A stretch of DNA of 64,000 bases. Source: Elmis aenea (lineage: Eukaryota; Arthropoda; Insecta; Coleoptera; Elmidae). Below are positions 1 through 10,673 of this stretch, in pieces. Every line of letters starts with the position of its first letter. The stretch's first letter is position 1. Below the pieces are notes generated by a model. That model saw nothing but the letters and a program-made list of their open reading frames with translations, was not told the DNA's origin and did no database searches. The stretch lies in NCBI GenBank assembly GCA_947652605.1, contig OX393577.1, forward strand, positions 3,720,868 to 3,784,867, given 5' to 3'. A program made the position numbers and the translations under genes.

Positions 1-148
1 TTTCGAGAAAAATAAATTTTCAAAATTTTTAATTTTTTGAATAACTTTGTAAATTAAATTTCAAAATAGTTGAGACAAATGGCATTATACTAAGAAAAAT
101 AAACTCTATAACATACTAAAATTTGAACAAAATCGTAAGAGCCGTTTT

Positions 149-579
149 CGAGAAAAATAAATTTTCAAAATTTTTAATTTTTTGAATAACTTTGTAAATT
201 AAATTTCAAAATAGTTGAGACAAACGGGTTTATACTAAGAAAAATAAACTCTATAACATACTAAAATTTGAACAAAATCGTAAGAGCCGTTTTCGAGAAA
301 AATAAATTTTCAAAATTTTTAATTTTTTGAATAACTTTGTAAATTAAATTTCAAAATAGTTGAGACAAACGGCATTATACTAAGAAAAATAAACTCTATA
401 ACATACTAATATTTGAACAAAATCGTAAGAGCCGTTTTCGAGAAAAATTTTCAAAATATTTAATTTTTTGAATAACTTTGTAAATTAAATTTCAAAATAG
501 TTGAGACAAACGGCATTATACTAAGAAAAATAAACTCTATAACATACTAAAATTTGAACAAAATCGTAAGAGCCGTTTT
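149..579. repeat. Three-monomer module 1 (GGGTTT / TAATATT / 141 bp)
   Basis: Three linked monomers: one with CGGGTTTAT instead of CGGCATTAT (225), one with ACTAATATTTG near 407, and a 141 bp copy with AAAATATTTAATT. Total 431 bp (145+145+141). First of six copies with the same order. Confidence 0.9.
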
Positions 580-720
580 CGAGAAAAATTTTCAAAATTT
601 TTAATTTTTTGAATAACTTTGTAAATTAAATTTCAAAATAGTTGAGACAAACGGCATTATACTAAGAAAAATAAACTCTATAACATACTAAAATTTGAAC
701 AAAATCGTAAGAGCCGTTTT
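580..720. repeat. 141 bp length variant (4 bp deletion)
   Basis: Representative of the commonest length variant. The segment GAAAAATAAATTTTC is shortened to GAAAAATTTTC, a loss of 4 bp at monomer positions 10-13; the rest is canonical. Dozens of copies exist, in clusters and as fixed members of most higher-order units (712, 1,574, 1,860 and 791 bp). It carries further linked changes in places: AAAATATTTAATT in the trimer and post-cassette modules, and AAAATTTTAAATTTTTT in the post-cassette module. Loss within a short A/T run suggests slippage, but many copies are clearly inherited by segment duplication. Confidence 0.93.
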
Positions 721-865
721 CGAGAAAAATAAATTTTCAAAATTTTTAATTTTTTGAATAACTTTGTAAATTAAATTTCAAAATAGTTGAGACAAACGGC
801 ATTATACTAAGAAAAATAAACTCTATAACATACTAAAATTTGAACAAAATCGTAAGAGCCGTTTT

Positions 866-1010
866 CGAGAAAAATAAATTTTCAAAATTTTTAATTTTTT
901 GAATAACTTTGTAAATTAAATTTCAAAATAGTTGAGACAAACGGCATTATACTAAGAAAAATAAACTCTATAACATACTAAAATTTGAACAAAATCGTAA
1001 GAGCCGTTTT
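866..1010. repeat. Canonical 145 bp monomer (reference copy)
   Basis: This copy matches the array consensus and serves as reference for the monomer positions used elsewhere. Landmarks: CGAGAAAAATAAATTTTC at 1-18, the A/T tract AAAATTTTTAATTTTTTG at 19-36, GAATAACTTTGTAAATT at 36-52, TTGAGACAAACGGCATTAT at 67-85, ACTAAGAAAAATAAACTC at 86-103, ACATACTAAAATTTGAAC at 108-125, and AAAATCGTAAGAGCCG at 126-141 before TTTT. The unit has four CpGs (positions 1, 77, 131, 140), more than its base composition predicts. Its length is close to the 147 bp of a nucleosome core. Confidence 0.97.
881..903. other. Potential hairpin in the monomer A/T tract
   Basis: Monomer positions 16-22 (TTCAAAA) and 32-38 (TTTTGAA) are perfect inverted repeats, giving a 7 bp stem with a 9-base loop. 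It recurs in nearly every monomer. The stem is A/T-rich and weak, and it could be a by-product of composition. No function is shown. Confidence 0.45.
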
Positions 1011-3023
1011 CGAGAAAAATAAATTTTCAAAATTTTTAATTTTTTGAATAACTTTGTAAATTAAATTTCAAAATAGTTGAGACAAACGGCATTATACTAA
1101 GAAAAATAAACTCTATAACATACTAAAATTTGAACAAAATCTTAAGAGCCGTTTTCGAGAAAAATAAATTTTCAAAATTTTTAATTTTTTGAATAACTTT
1201 GTAAATTAAATTTCAAAATAGTTGAGACAAACGGCATTATACTAAGAAAAATAAACTCTATAACATACTAATATTTGAACAAAATCGTAAGAGCCGTTTT
1301 CGAGATAAATAAATTTTCAAAATTTTTAATTTTTTGAATAACTTTGTAAATTAAATTTCAAAATAGTTGAGACAAACGGCAATATACTAAGAAAAATAAA
1401 CTCTATAACATACTAAAATTTGAACAAAATCGTAAGAGCCGTTTTCGAGAAAAATTTTCAAAATTTTTAATTTTTTGAATAACTTTGTAAATTAAATTTC
1501 AAAATAGTTGAGACAAACGGCATTATACTAAGAAAAATAAACTCTATAACATACTAAAATTTGAACAAAATCGTAAGAGCCGTTTTCGAGAAAAATTTTC
1601 AAAATATTTAATTTTTTGAATAACTTTGTAAATTAAATTTCAAAATAGTTGAGACAAACGGCATTATACTAAGAAAAATAAACTCTATAACATACTAAAA
1701 TTTGAACAAAATCGTAAGAGCCGTTTTCGAGAAAAATAAATTTTCAAAATTTTTAATTTTTTGAATAACTTTGTAAATTAAATTTCAAAATAGTTGAGAC
1801 AAACGGCATTATACTAAGAAAAATAAACTCTATAACATACTAGAATTTGAACAAAATCGTAAGAGCCGTTTTCGAGAAAAATAAATTTTCAAAATTTTTA
1901 ATTTTTTGAATAACTTTGTAAATTAAATTTCAAAATAGTTGAGACAAACGGCATTATACTAAGAAAAATAAACTCTATAACATACTAAAATTTGAACAAA
2001 ATCGTAAGAGCCGTTTTCGAGAAAAATAAATTTTCAAATTTTTAATTTTTTGAATAACTTTGTAAATTAAATTTCAAAATAGTTGAGACAAACGGCATTA
2101 TACTAAGAAAAATAAACTCTATAACATACTAAAATTTAAACAAAATCGTAAGAGCCGTTTTCGAGAAAAATAAATTTTCAAAATTTTTAATTTTTTGAAT
2201 AACTTTGTAAATTAAATTTCAAAATAGTTGAGACAAACGGCATTATACTAAGAAAAATAAACTCTATAACATACTAAAATTTGAACAAAATCGTAAGAGC
2301 CGTTTTCGAGAAAAATAAATTTTCAAAATTTTAAATTTTTTGAATAACTTTGTAAATTAAATTTCAAAATAGTTGAGACAAACGGCATTATACTAAGAAA
2401 AATAAACTCTATAACATACTAAAATTTGAACAAAATCGTAAGAGCCGTTTTCGAGAAAAATAAATTTTCAAAATTTTTAATTTTTTGAATAACTTTGTAA
2501 ATTAAATTTCAAAATAGTTGAGACAAACGGCATTATACTAAGAAAAATAAACTCTATAACATACTAAAATTTGAACAAAATCGTAAAAGCCGTTTTCGAG
2601 AAAAATTTTCAAAATTTTTAATTTTTTGAATAACTTTGTAAATTAAATTTCAAAATAGTTGAGACAAACGGCATTATACTAAGAAAAATAAACTCTATAA
2701 CATACTAAAATTTGAACAAAATCGTAAGAGCCGTTTTCGAGAAAAATTTTCAAAATTTTTAATTTTTTGAATAACTTTGTAAATTAAATTTCAAAATAGT
2801 TGAGACAAACGGCATTATACTAAGAAAAATAAACTCTATAACATACTAAAATTTGAACAAAATCGTAAGAGCCGTTTTCGAGAAAAATAAATTTTCAAAA
2901 TTTTTAATTTTTTGAATAACTTTGTAAATTAAATTTCAAAATAGTTGAGACAAACGGCATTATACTAAGAAAAATAAACTCTATAACATACTAAAATTTG
3001 AACAAAATCGTAAGAGCCGTTTT

Positions 3024-3454
3024 CGAGAAAAATAAATTTTCAAAATTTTTAATTTTTTGAATAACTTTGTAAATTAAATTTCAAAATAGTTGAGACAAAC
3101 GGGTTTATACTAAAAAAAATAAACTCTATAACATACTAAAATTTGAACAAAATCGTAAGAGCCGTTTTCGAGAAAAATAAATTTTCAAAATTTTTAATTT
3201 TTTGAATAACTTTGTAAATTAAATTTCAAAATAGTTGAGACAAACGGCATTATACTAAGAAAAATAAACTCTATAACATACTAATATTTGAACAAAATCG
3301 TAAGAGCCGTTTTCGAGAAAAATTTTCAAAATATTTAATTTTTTGAATAACTTTGTAAATTAAATTTCAAAATAGTTGAGACAAACGGCATTATACTAAG
3401 AAAAATGAACTCTATAACATACTAAAATTTGAACAAAATCGTAAGAGCCGTTTT
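3024..3454. repeat. Three-monomer module 2
   Basis: Same order of variants, with CGGGTTT at 3,100. This copy also has ACTAAAAAAAATAAAC just after CGGGTTT and AAAAATGAACTC in its last monomer (3,407). Both changes recur only in module 6, which marks the two as duplicates. Confidence 0.9.
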
Positions 3455-4032
3455 CGAGAAAAATAAATTTTCAAAATTTTTAATTTTTTGAATAACTTTG
3501 TAAATTAAATTTCAAAATAGTTGAGACAAACGGCATTATACTAAGAAAAATAAACTCTATAACATACTAAAATTTGAACAAAATCGTAAGAGCCGTTTTC
3601 GAGAAAAATAAATTTTTAAAATTTTTAATTTTTTGAATAACTTTGTAAATTAAATTTCAAAATAGTTGAGACAAACGGCATTATACTAAGAAAAATAAAC
3701 TCTATAACATACTATAATTTGAACAAAATCGTAAGAGCCGTTTTCGAGAAAAATAAATTTTCAAAATTTTTAATTTTTTGAATAACTTTGTAAATTAAAT
3801 TTCAAAATAGTTGAGACAAACGGCATTATACTAAGAAAAATAAACTCTATAACATACTAAAATTTGAACAAAATCGTAATAGCCGTTTTTGAGAAAAATA
3901 AATTTTCAAAATTTTTAATTTTTTGAATAACTTTGTAAATTAAATTTCAAAATAGTTGAGACAAACGGCATTATACTAAGAAAAATAAACTCTATAACAT
4001 ACTAAAATTTGAACAAAATCGTAAGAGCCGTT

Positions 4033-5904
4033 ATCGAGAAAAATAAATTTTCAAAATTTTTAATTTTTTGAATAACTTTGTAAATTAAATTTCAAAATAG
4101 TTGAGACAAACGGCATTATACTAAGAAAAATAAACTCTATAACATACTAAAATTTGAACAAAATCGTAAGAGCCGTTTTCGAGAAAAATAAATTTTCAAA
4201 ATTTTTAATTTTTTGAATAACTTTGTAAATTAAATTTCAAAATAGTTGAGACAAACGGCATTATACTAAGAAAAATAAACTCTATTACATACTAGAATTT
4301 GAACAAAATCGTAAGAGCCGTTTTCGAGAAAAATTTTCAAAATTTTTAATTTTTTGAATAACTTTGTAAATTAAATTTCAAAATAGTTGAGACAAACGGC
4401 ATTATACTAAGAAAAATAAACTCTATAACATACTAAAATTTGAACAAAATCGTAAGAGCCGTTTTCGAGAAAAATAAATTTTCAAAATTTTTAATTTTTT
4501 GAATAACTTTGTAAATTAAATTTCAAAATAGTTGAGACAAACGGCATTATACTAAGAAAAATAAACTCTATAACATACTAAAATTTGAACAAAATCGTAA
4601 GAGCCGTTTTCGAGAAAAATAAATTTTCAAAATTTTTAATTTTTTGAATAACTTTGTAAATTAAATTTCAAAATAGTTGAGACAAACGGGTTTATACTAA
4701 GAAAAATAAACTCTATAACATACTAAAATTTGAACAAAATCGTAAGAGCCGTTTTCGAGAAAAATAAATTTTCAAAATTTTTAATTTTTTGAATAACTTT
4801 GTAAATTAAATTTCAAAATAGTTGAGACAAACGGCATTATACTAAGAAAAATAAACTCTATAACATACTAATATTTGAACAAAATCGTAAGAGCCGTTTT
4901 CGAGAAAAATTTTCAAAATATTTAATTTTTTGAATAACTTTGTAAATTAAATTTCAAAATAGTTGAGACAAACGGCATTATACTAAGAAAAATAAACTCT
5001 ATAACATACTAAAATTTGAACAAAATCGTAAGAGCCGTTTTCGAGAAAAATAAATTTTCAAAATTTTTAATTTTTTGAATAACTTTGTGAATTAAATTTC
5101 AAAATAGTTGAGACAAACGGCATTATACTAAGAAAAATAAACTCTATAACATACTAGAATTTGAACAAAATCGTAAGAGCCGTTTTCGAGAAAAATAAAT
5201 TTTCAAAATTTTTAATTTTTTGAATAACTTTGTAAATTAAATTTCAAAATAGTTGAGACAAACGGCATTATACTAAGAAAAATAAACTCTATAACATACT
5301 AAAATTTGAACAAAATCGTTAAAGCCGTTTTCGAGAAAAATAAATTTTCAAAATTTTTAATTTTTTGAATAACTTTGTAAATTAAATTTCAAAATAGTTG
5401 AGACAAACGGCATTATACTAAGAAAAATAAACTCTATAACATACTAAAATTTGAACAAAATCGTAAGAGCCGTTTTCGAGAAAAATAAATTTTCAAAATT
5501 TTTAATTTTTTGAATAACTTTGTAAATTAAATTTCAAAATAGTTGAGACAAACGGGTTTATACTAAGAAAAATAAACTCTATAACATACTAAAATTTGAA
5601 CAAAATCGTAAGAGCCGTTTTCGAGAAAAATAAATTTTCAAAATTTTTAATTTTTTGAATAACTTTGTAAATTAAATTTCAAAATAGTTGAGACAAACGG
5701 CATTATACTAAGAAAAATAAACTCTATAACATACTAATATTTGAACAAAATCGTAAGAGCCGTTTTCGAGAAAAATTTTCAAAATATTTAATTTTTTGAA
5801 TAACTTTGTAAATTAAATTTCAAAATAGTTGAGACAAACGGCATTATACTAAGAAAAATAAACTCTATAACATACTAAAATTTGAACAAAATCGTAAGAG
5901 CCGT
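4033..5904. repeat. Array between the two copies of duplication A
   Basis: Canonical and 141 bp monomers with two more trimer modules (4,611-5,041 and 5,477-5,907). Scattered private changes include GTTATCGAG at 4,033, CTCTATTACAT near 4,285, ACTAGAATT near 4,294 and 5,157, TTTGTGAATT near 5,089, and CGTTAAAGCC at 5,318. CGGGTTT spacing here is 866 bp (five 145 bp and one 141 bp monomer) and then 576 bp (three 145 bp and one 141 bp), so each gap is a whole number of monomers. No gene or other element is seen. Confidence 0.85.
4611..5041. repeat. Three-monomer module 3
   Basis: CGGGTTT at 4,687, ACTAATATTTG near 4,868, then the 141 bp AAAATATTT copy. The module is followed by a monomer with TTTGTGAATT. 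Confidence 0.88.
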
Positions 5905-5907
5905 TTT
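5477..5907. repeat. Three-monomer module 4
   Basis: CGGGTTT at 5,553, ACTAATATTTG near 5,736, then the 141 bp AAAATATTT copy. It runs directly into the right copy of duplication A. Confidence 0.88.
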
Positions 5908-6052
5908 CGAGAAAAATAAATTTTCAAAATTTTTAATTTTTTGAATAACTTTGTAAATTAAATTTCAAAATAGTTGAGACAAATGGCATTATACTAAGAA
6001 AAATAAACTCTATAACATACTAAAATTTGAACAAAATCGTAAGAGCCGTTTT

Positions 6053-6483
6053 CGAGAAAAATAAATTTTCAAAATTTTTAATTTTTTGAATAACTTTGTA
6101 AATTAAATTTCAAAATAGTTGAGACAAACGGGTTTATACTAAGAAAAATAAACTCTATAACATACTAAAATTTGAACAAAATCGTAAGAGCCGTTTTCGA
6201 GAAAAATAAATTTTCAAAATTTTTAATTTTTTGAATAACTTTGTAAATTAAATTTCAAAATAGTTGAGACAAACGGCATTATACTAAGAAAAATAAACTC
6301 TATAACATACTAATATTTGAACAAAATCGTAAGAGCCGTTTTCGAGAAAAATTTTCAAAATATTTAATTTTTTGAATAACTTTGTAAATTAAATTTCAAA
6401 ATAGTTGAGACAAACGGCATTATACTAAGAAAAATAAACTCTATAACATACTAAAATTTGAACAAAATCGTAAGAGCCGTTTT
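6053..6483. repeat. Three-monomer module 5
   Basis: CGGGTTT at 6,129, exactly 5,904 bp after module 1. The preceding monomer carries CAAATGGC, as does the one before module 1. Confidence 0.9.
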
Positions 6484-8215
6484 CGAGAAAAATTTTCAAA
6501 ATTTTTAATTTTTTGAATAACTTTGTAAATTAAATTTCAAAATAGTTGAGACAAACGGCATTATACTAAGAAAAATAAACTCTATAACATACTAAAATTT
6601 GAACAAAATCGTAAGAGCCGTTTTCGAGAAAAATAAATTTTCAAAATTTTTAATTTTTTGAATAACTTTGTAAATTAAATTTCAAAATAGTTGAGACAAA
6701 CGGCATTATACTAAGAAAAATAAACTCTATAACATACTAAAATTTGAACAAAATCGTAAGAGCCGTTTTCGAGAAAAATAAATTTTCAAAATTTTTAATT
6801 TTTTGAATAACTTTGTAAATTAAATTTCAAAATAGTTGAGACAAACGGCATTATACTAAGAAAAATAAACTCTATAACATACTAAAATTTGAACAAAATC
6901 GTAAGAGCCGTTTTCGAGAAAAATAAATTTTCAAAATTTTTAATTTTTTGAATAACTTTGTAAATTAAATTTCAAAATAGTTGAGACAAACGGCATTATA
7001 CTAAGAAAAATAAACTCTATAACATACTAAAATTTGAACAAAATCTTAAGAGCCGTTTTCGAGAAAAATAAATTTTCAAAATTTTTAATTTTTTGAATAA
7101 CTTTGTAAATTAAATTTCAAAATAGTTGAGACAAACGGCATTATACTAAGAAAAATAAACTCTATAACATACTAATATTTGAACAAAATCGTAAGAGCCG
7201 TTTTCGAGATAAATAAATTTTCAAAATTTTTAATTTTTTGAATAACTTTGTAAATTAAATTTCAAAATAGTTGAGACAAACGGCATTATACTAAGAAAAA
7301 TAAACTCTATAACATACTAAAATTTGAACAAAATCGTAAGAGCCGTTTTCGAGAAAAATTTTCAAAATTTTTAATTTTTTGAATAACTTTGTAAATTAAA
7401 TTTCAAAATAGTTGAGACAAACGGCATTATACTAAGAAAAATAAACTCTATAACATACTAAAATTTGAACAAAATCGTAAGAGCCGTTTTCGAGAAAAAT
7501 AAATTTTCAAAATTTTTAATTTTTTGAATAACTTTGTAAATTAAATTTCAAAATAGTTGAGACAAACGGCATTATACTAAGAAAAATAAACTCTATAACA
7601 TACTAAAATTTGAACAAAATCGTAAGAGCCGTTTTCGAGAAAAATAAATTTTCAAAATTTTTAATTTTTTGAATAACTTTGTAAATTAAATTTCAAAATA
7701 GTTGAGACAAACGGCATTATACTAAGAAAAATAAACTCTATAACATACTAGAATTTGAACAAAATCGTAAGAGCCGTTTTCGAGAAAAATAAATTTTCAA
7801 AATTTTTAATTTTTTGAATAACTTTGTAAATTAAATTTCAAAATAGTTGAGACAAACGGCATTATACTAAGAAAAATAAACTCTATAACATACTAAAATT
7901 TGAACAAAATCGTAAGAGCCGTTTTCGAGAAAAATAAATTTTCAAAATTTTTAATTTTTTGAATTACTTTGTAAATTAAATTTCAAAATAGTTGAGACAA
8001 ACGGCATTATACTAAGAAAAATAAACTCTATAACATACTAAAATTTGAACAAAATCGTAAGAGCCGTTTTCGAGAAAAATAAATTTTAAAAATTTTTAAT
8101 TTTTTGAATAACTTTGTAAATTAAATTTCAAAATAGTTGAGACAAACGGCATTATACTAAGAAAAATAAACTCTATAACATACTAAAATTTGAACAAAAT
8201 CGTAAGAGCCGTTTT

Positions 8216-8646
8216 CGAGAAAAATAAATTTTCAAAATTTTTAATTTTTTGAATAACTTTGTAAATTAAATTTCAAAATAGTTGAGACAAACGGGTTTAT
8301 ACTAAAAAAAATAAACTCTATAACATACTAAAATTTGAACAAAATCGTAAGAGCCGTTTTCGAGAAAAATAAATTTTCAAAATTTTTAATTTTTTGAATA
8401 ACTTTGTAAATTAAATTTCAAAATAGTTGAGACAAACGGCATTATACTAAGAAAAATAAACTCTATAACATACTAATATTTGAACAAAATCGTAAGAGCC
8501 GTTTTCGAGAAAAATTTTCAAAATATTTAATTTTTTGAATAACTTTGTAAATTAAATTTCAAAATAGTTGAGACAAACGGCATTATACTAAGAAAAATGA
8601 ACTCTATAACATACTAAAATTTGAACAAAATCGTAAGAGCCGTTTT
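8216..8646. repeat. Three-monomer module 6
   Basis: CGGGTTT at 8,292, with the ACTAAAAAAAATAAAC and AAAAATGAACTC changes of module 2, 5,192 bp away. Confidence 0.9.
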
Positions 8647-8809
8647 CGAGAAAAATAAATTTTCAAAATTTTTAATTTTTTGAATAACTTTGTAAATTAA
8701 ATTTCAAAATAGTTGAGACAAACGGCATTATACTAAGAAAAATAAACTCTATAACATACTAAAATTTGAACAAAATCGTAAGAGCCGTTTTCGAGAAAAA
8801 TAAATTTTT

Positions 8810-10673
8810 AAAATTTTTAATTTTTTGAATAACTTTGTAAATTAAATTTCAAAATAGTTGAGACAAACGGCATTATACTAAGAAAAATAAACTCTATAAC
8901 ATACTATAATTTGAACAAAATCGTAAGAGCCGTTTTCGAGAAAAATAAATTTTCAAAATTTTTAATTTTTTGAATAACTTTGTAAATTAAATTTCAAAAT
9001 AGTTGAGACAAACGGCATTATACTAAGAAAAATAAACTCTATAACATACTAAAATTTGAACAAAATCGTAATAGCCGTTTTTGAGAAAAATAAATTTTCA
9101 AAATTTTTAATTTTTTGAATAACTTTGTAAATTAAATTTCAAAATAGTTGAGACAAACGGCATTATACTAAGAAAAATAAACTCTATAACATACTAAAAT
9201 TTGAACAAAATCGTAAGAGCCGTTTTCGAGAAAAATTTTCAAAATTTTTAATTTTTTGAATAACTTTGTAAATTAAATTTCAAAATAGTTGAGACAAACG
9301 GCATTATACTAAGAAAAATAAACTCTATAACATACTAAAATTTGAACAAAATCGTAAAAGCCGTTTTCGAGAAAAATAAATTTTCAAAATTTTTAATTTT
9401 TTGAATTACTTTGTAAATTAAATTTCAAAATAGTTGAGACAAACGGCATTATACTAAGAAAAATAAACTCTATAACATACTAAAATTTGAACAAAATTGT
9501 AAGAGCCGTTTTCGAGAAAAATAAATTTTCAAAATTTTGAATTTTTTGAATAACTTTGTAAATTAAATTTCAAAATAGTTGAGACAAACGGCATTATACT
9601 AAGAAAAATAAACTCTATAACATACTAGAATTTGAACAAAATCGTAAGAGCCGTTTTCGAGAAAAATTTTCAAAATTTTTAATTTTTTGAATAACTTTGT
9701 AAATTAAATTTCAAAATAGTTGAGACAAACGGCATTATACTAAGAAAAATAAACTCTATAACATACTAAAATTTGAACAAAATCGTAAGAGCCGTTTTCG
9801 AGAAAAATAAATTTTCAAAATTTTTAATTTTTTGAATAACTTTGTAAATTAAATTTCAAAATAGTTGAGACAAACGGCATTATACTAAGAAAAATAAACT
9901 CTATAACATACTAAAATTTAAACAAAATCGTAAGAGCCGTTTTCGAGAAAAATAAATTTTCAAAATTTTTAATTTTTTGAATAACTTTGTAAATTAAATT
10001 TCAAAATAGTTGAGACAAACGGCATTATACTAAGAAAAATAAACTCTATAACATACTAAAATTTGAACAAAATCGTAAGAGCCGTTTTCGAGAAAAATAA
10101 ATTTTCAAAATTTTAAATTTTTTGAATAACTTTGTAAATTAAATTTCAAAATAGTTGAGACAAACGGCATTATACTAAGAAAAATAAACTCTATAACATA
10201 CTAAAATTTGAACAAAATCGTAAGAGCCGTTTTCGAGAAAAATAAATTTTCTAAATTTTTAATTTTTTGAATAACTTTGTAAATTAAATTTCAAAATAGT
10301 TGAGACAAACGGCATTATACTAAGAAAAATAAACTCTATAACATACTAAAATTTGAACAAAATCGTAAAAGCCGTTTTCGAGAAAAATTTTCAAAATTTT
10401 TAATTTTTTGAATAACTTTGTAAATTAAATTTCAAAATAGTTGAGACAAACGGCATTATACTAAGAAAATAAACTCTATAACATACTAAAATTTGAACAA
10501 AATCGTAAGAGCCGTTTTCGAGAAAAATTTTCAAAATTTTTAATTTTTTGAATAACTTTGTAAATTAAATTTCAAAATAGTTGAGACAAACGGCATTATA
10601 CTAAGAAAAATAAACTCTATAACATACTAAAATTTGAACAAAATCGTAAGAGCCGTTTTCGAGAAAAATTTTC
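8810..10673. repeat. 1,864 bp tandem duplication, copy 1
   Basis: Ordered markers, each repeated 1,864 bp later: ACTATAATT (8,904), CGTAATAGCC with GTTTTTGAG (9,067), GAATTACTTTG, AAAATTGTAAG (9,498), AAAATTTTGAATTTTTT, ACTAGAATT, AAAATTTAAAC, AAAATTTTAAATTTTTT, CGTAAAAGCC and CTAAGAAAATAAAC (10,461). The unit is 13 monomers. The left limit is set by TTTTTAAAA at 8,809, where the second copy has TTTTCAAAA. One difference is ATTTTCTAAATTTTT at 10,252. Breakpoints fall inside monomers, as expected from unequal exchange. Confidence 0.92.

Larger units (their letters stand above)
1..4032. repeat. Segmental duplication A, left copy
   Basis: This segment reappears at 5,905-9,224. Markers align at an offset of 5,904 bp in the left part: CAAATGGC at 90 and 5,994, CGGGTTTAT at 225 and 6,129, AAAATCTTAAG at 1,141 and 7,045, CGAGATAAAT at 1,301 and 7,205. 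They align at 5,192 bp in the right part: CGGGTTTATACTAAAAAA at 3,100 and 8,292, AAAAATGAACTC at 3,407 and 8,599, then TTTTTAAAA, ACTATAATT and CGTAATAGCC. The left copy therefore holds about five more monomers, lying between roughly 1,850 and 3,000, including one with a unique 1 bp loss near 2,037 and CGTAAAAGCC near 2,582. Similarity stops at 4,033, where this copy has GTTATCGAG. The window begins inside the duplication. Confidence 0.88.
5905..9224. repeat. Segmental duplication A, right copy
   Basis: Repeats the window start (see 1-4,032), so the two copies are about 5.9 kb apart. Compared with the left copy it lacks about five monomers after ACTAGAATTTG (7,751; left partner 1,843). It also has a 145 bp monomer where the left has a 141 bp AAAATATTT copy near 1,587, which changes the local offset from 5,904 to 5,908 before the large gap. 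Its end, with ACTATAATT and CGTAATAGCC, is itself duplicated 1,864 bp further on, so this region took part in two separate events. Confidence 0.87.

Noticed and set aside
866..1010. CENP-B box in the monomer
   Set aside because: TTTCGAGAAAAATAAAT matches the TTCG and central A but not the CGGG half. In the six CGGGTTT monomers, AGTTGAGACAAACGGGT has the CGGG half but not TTCG. Neither meets the minimal motif.
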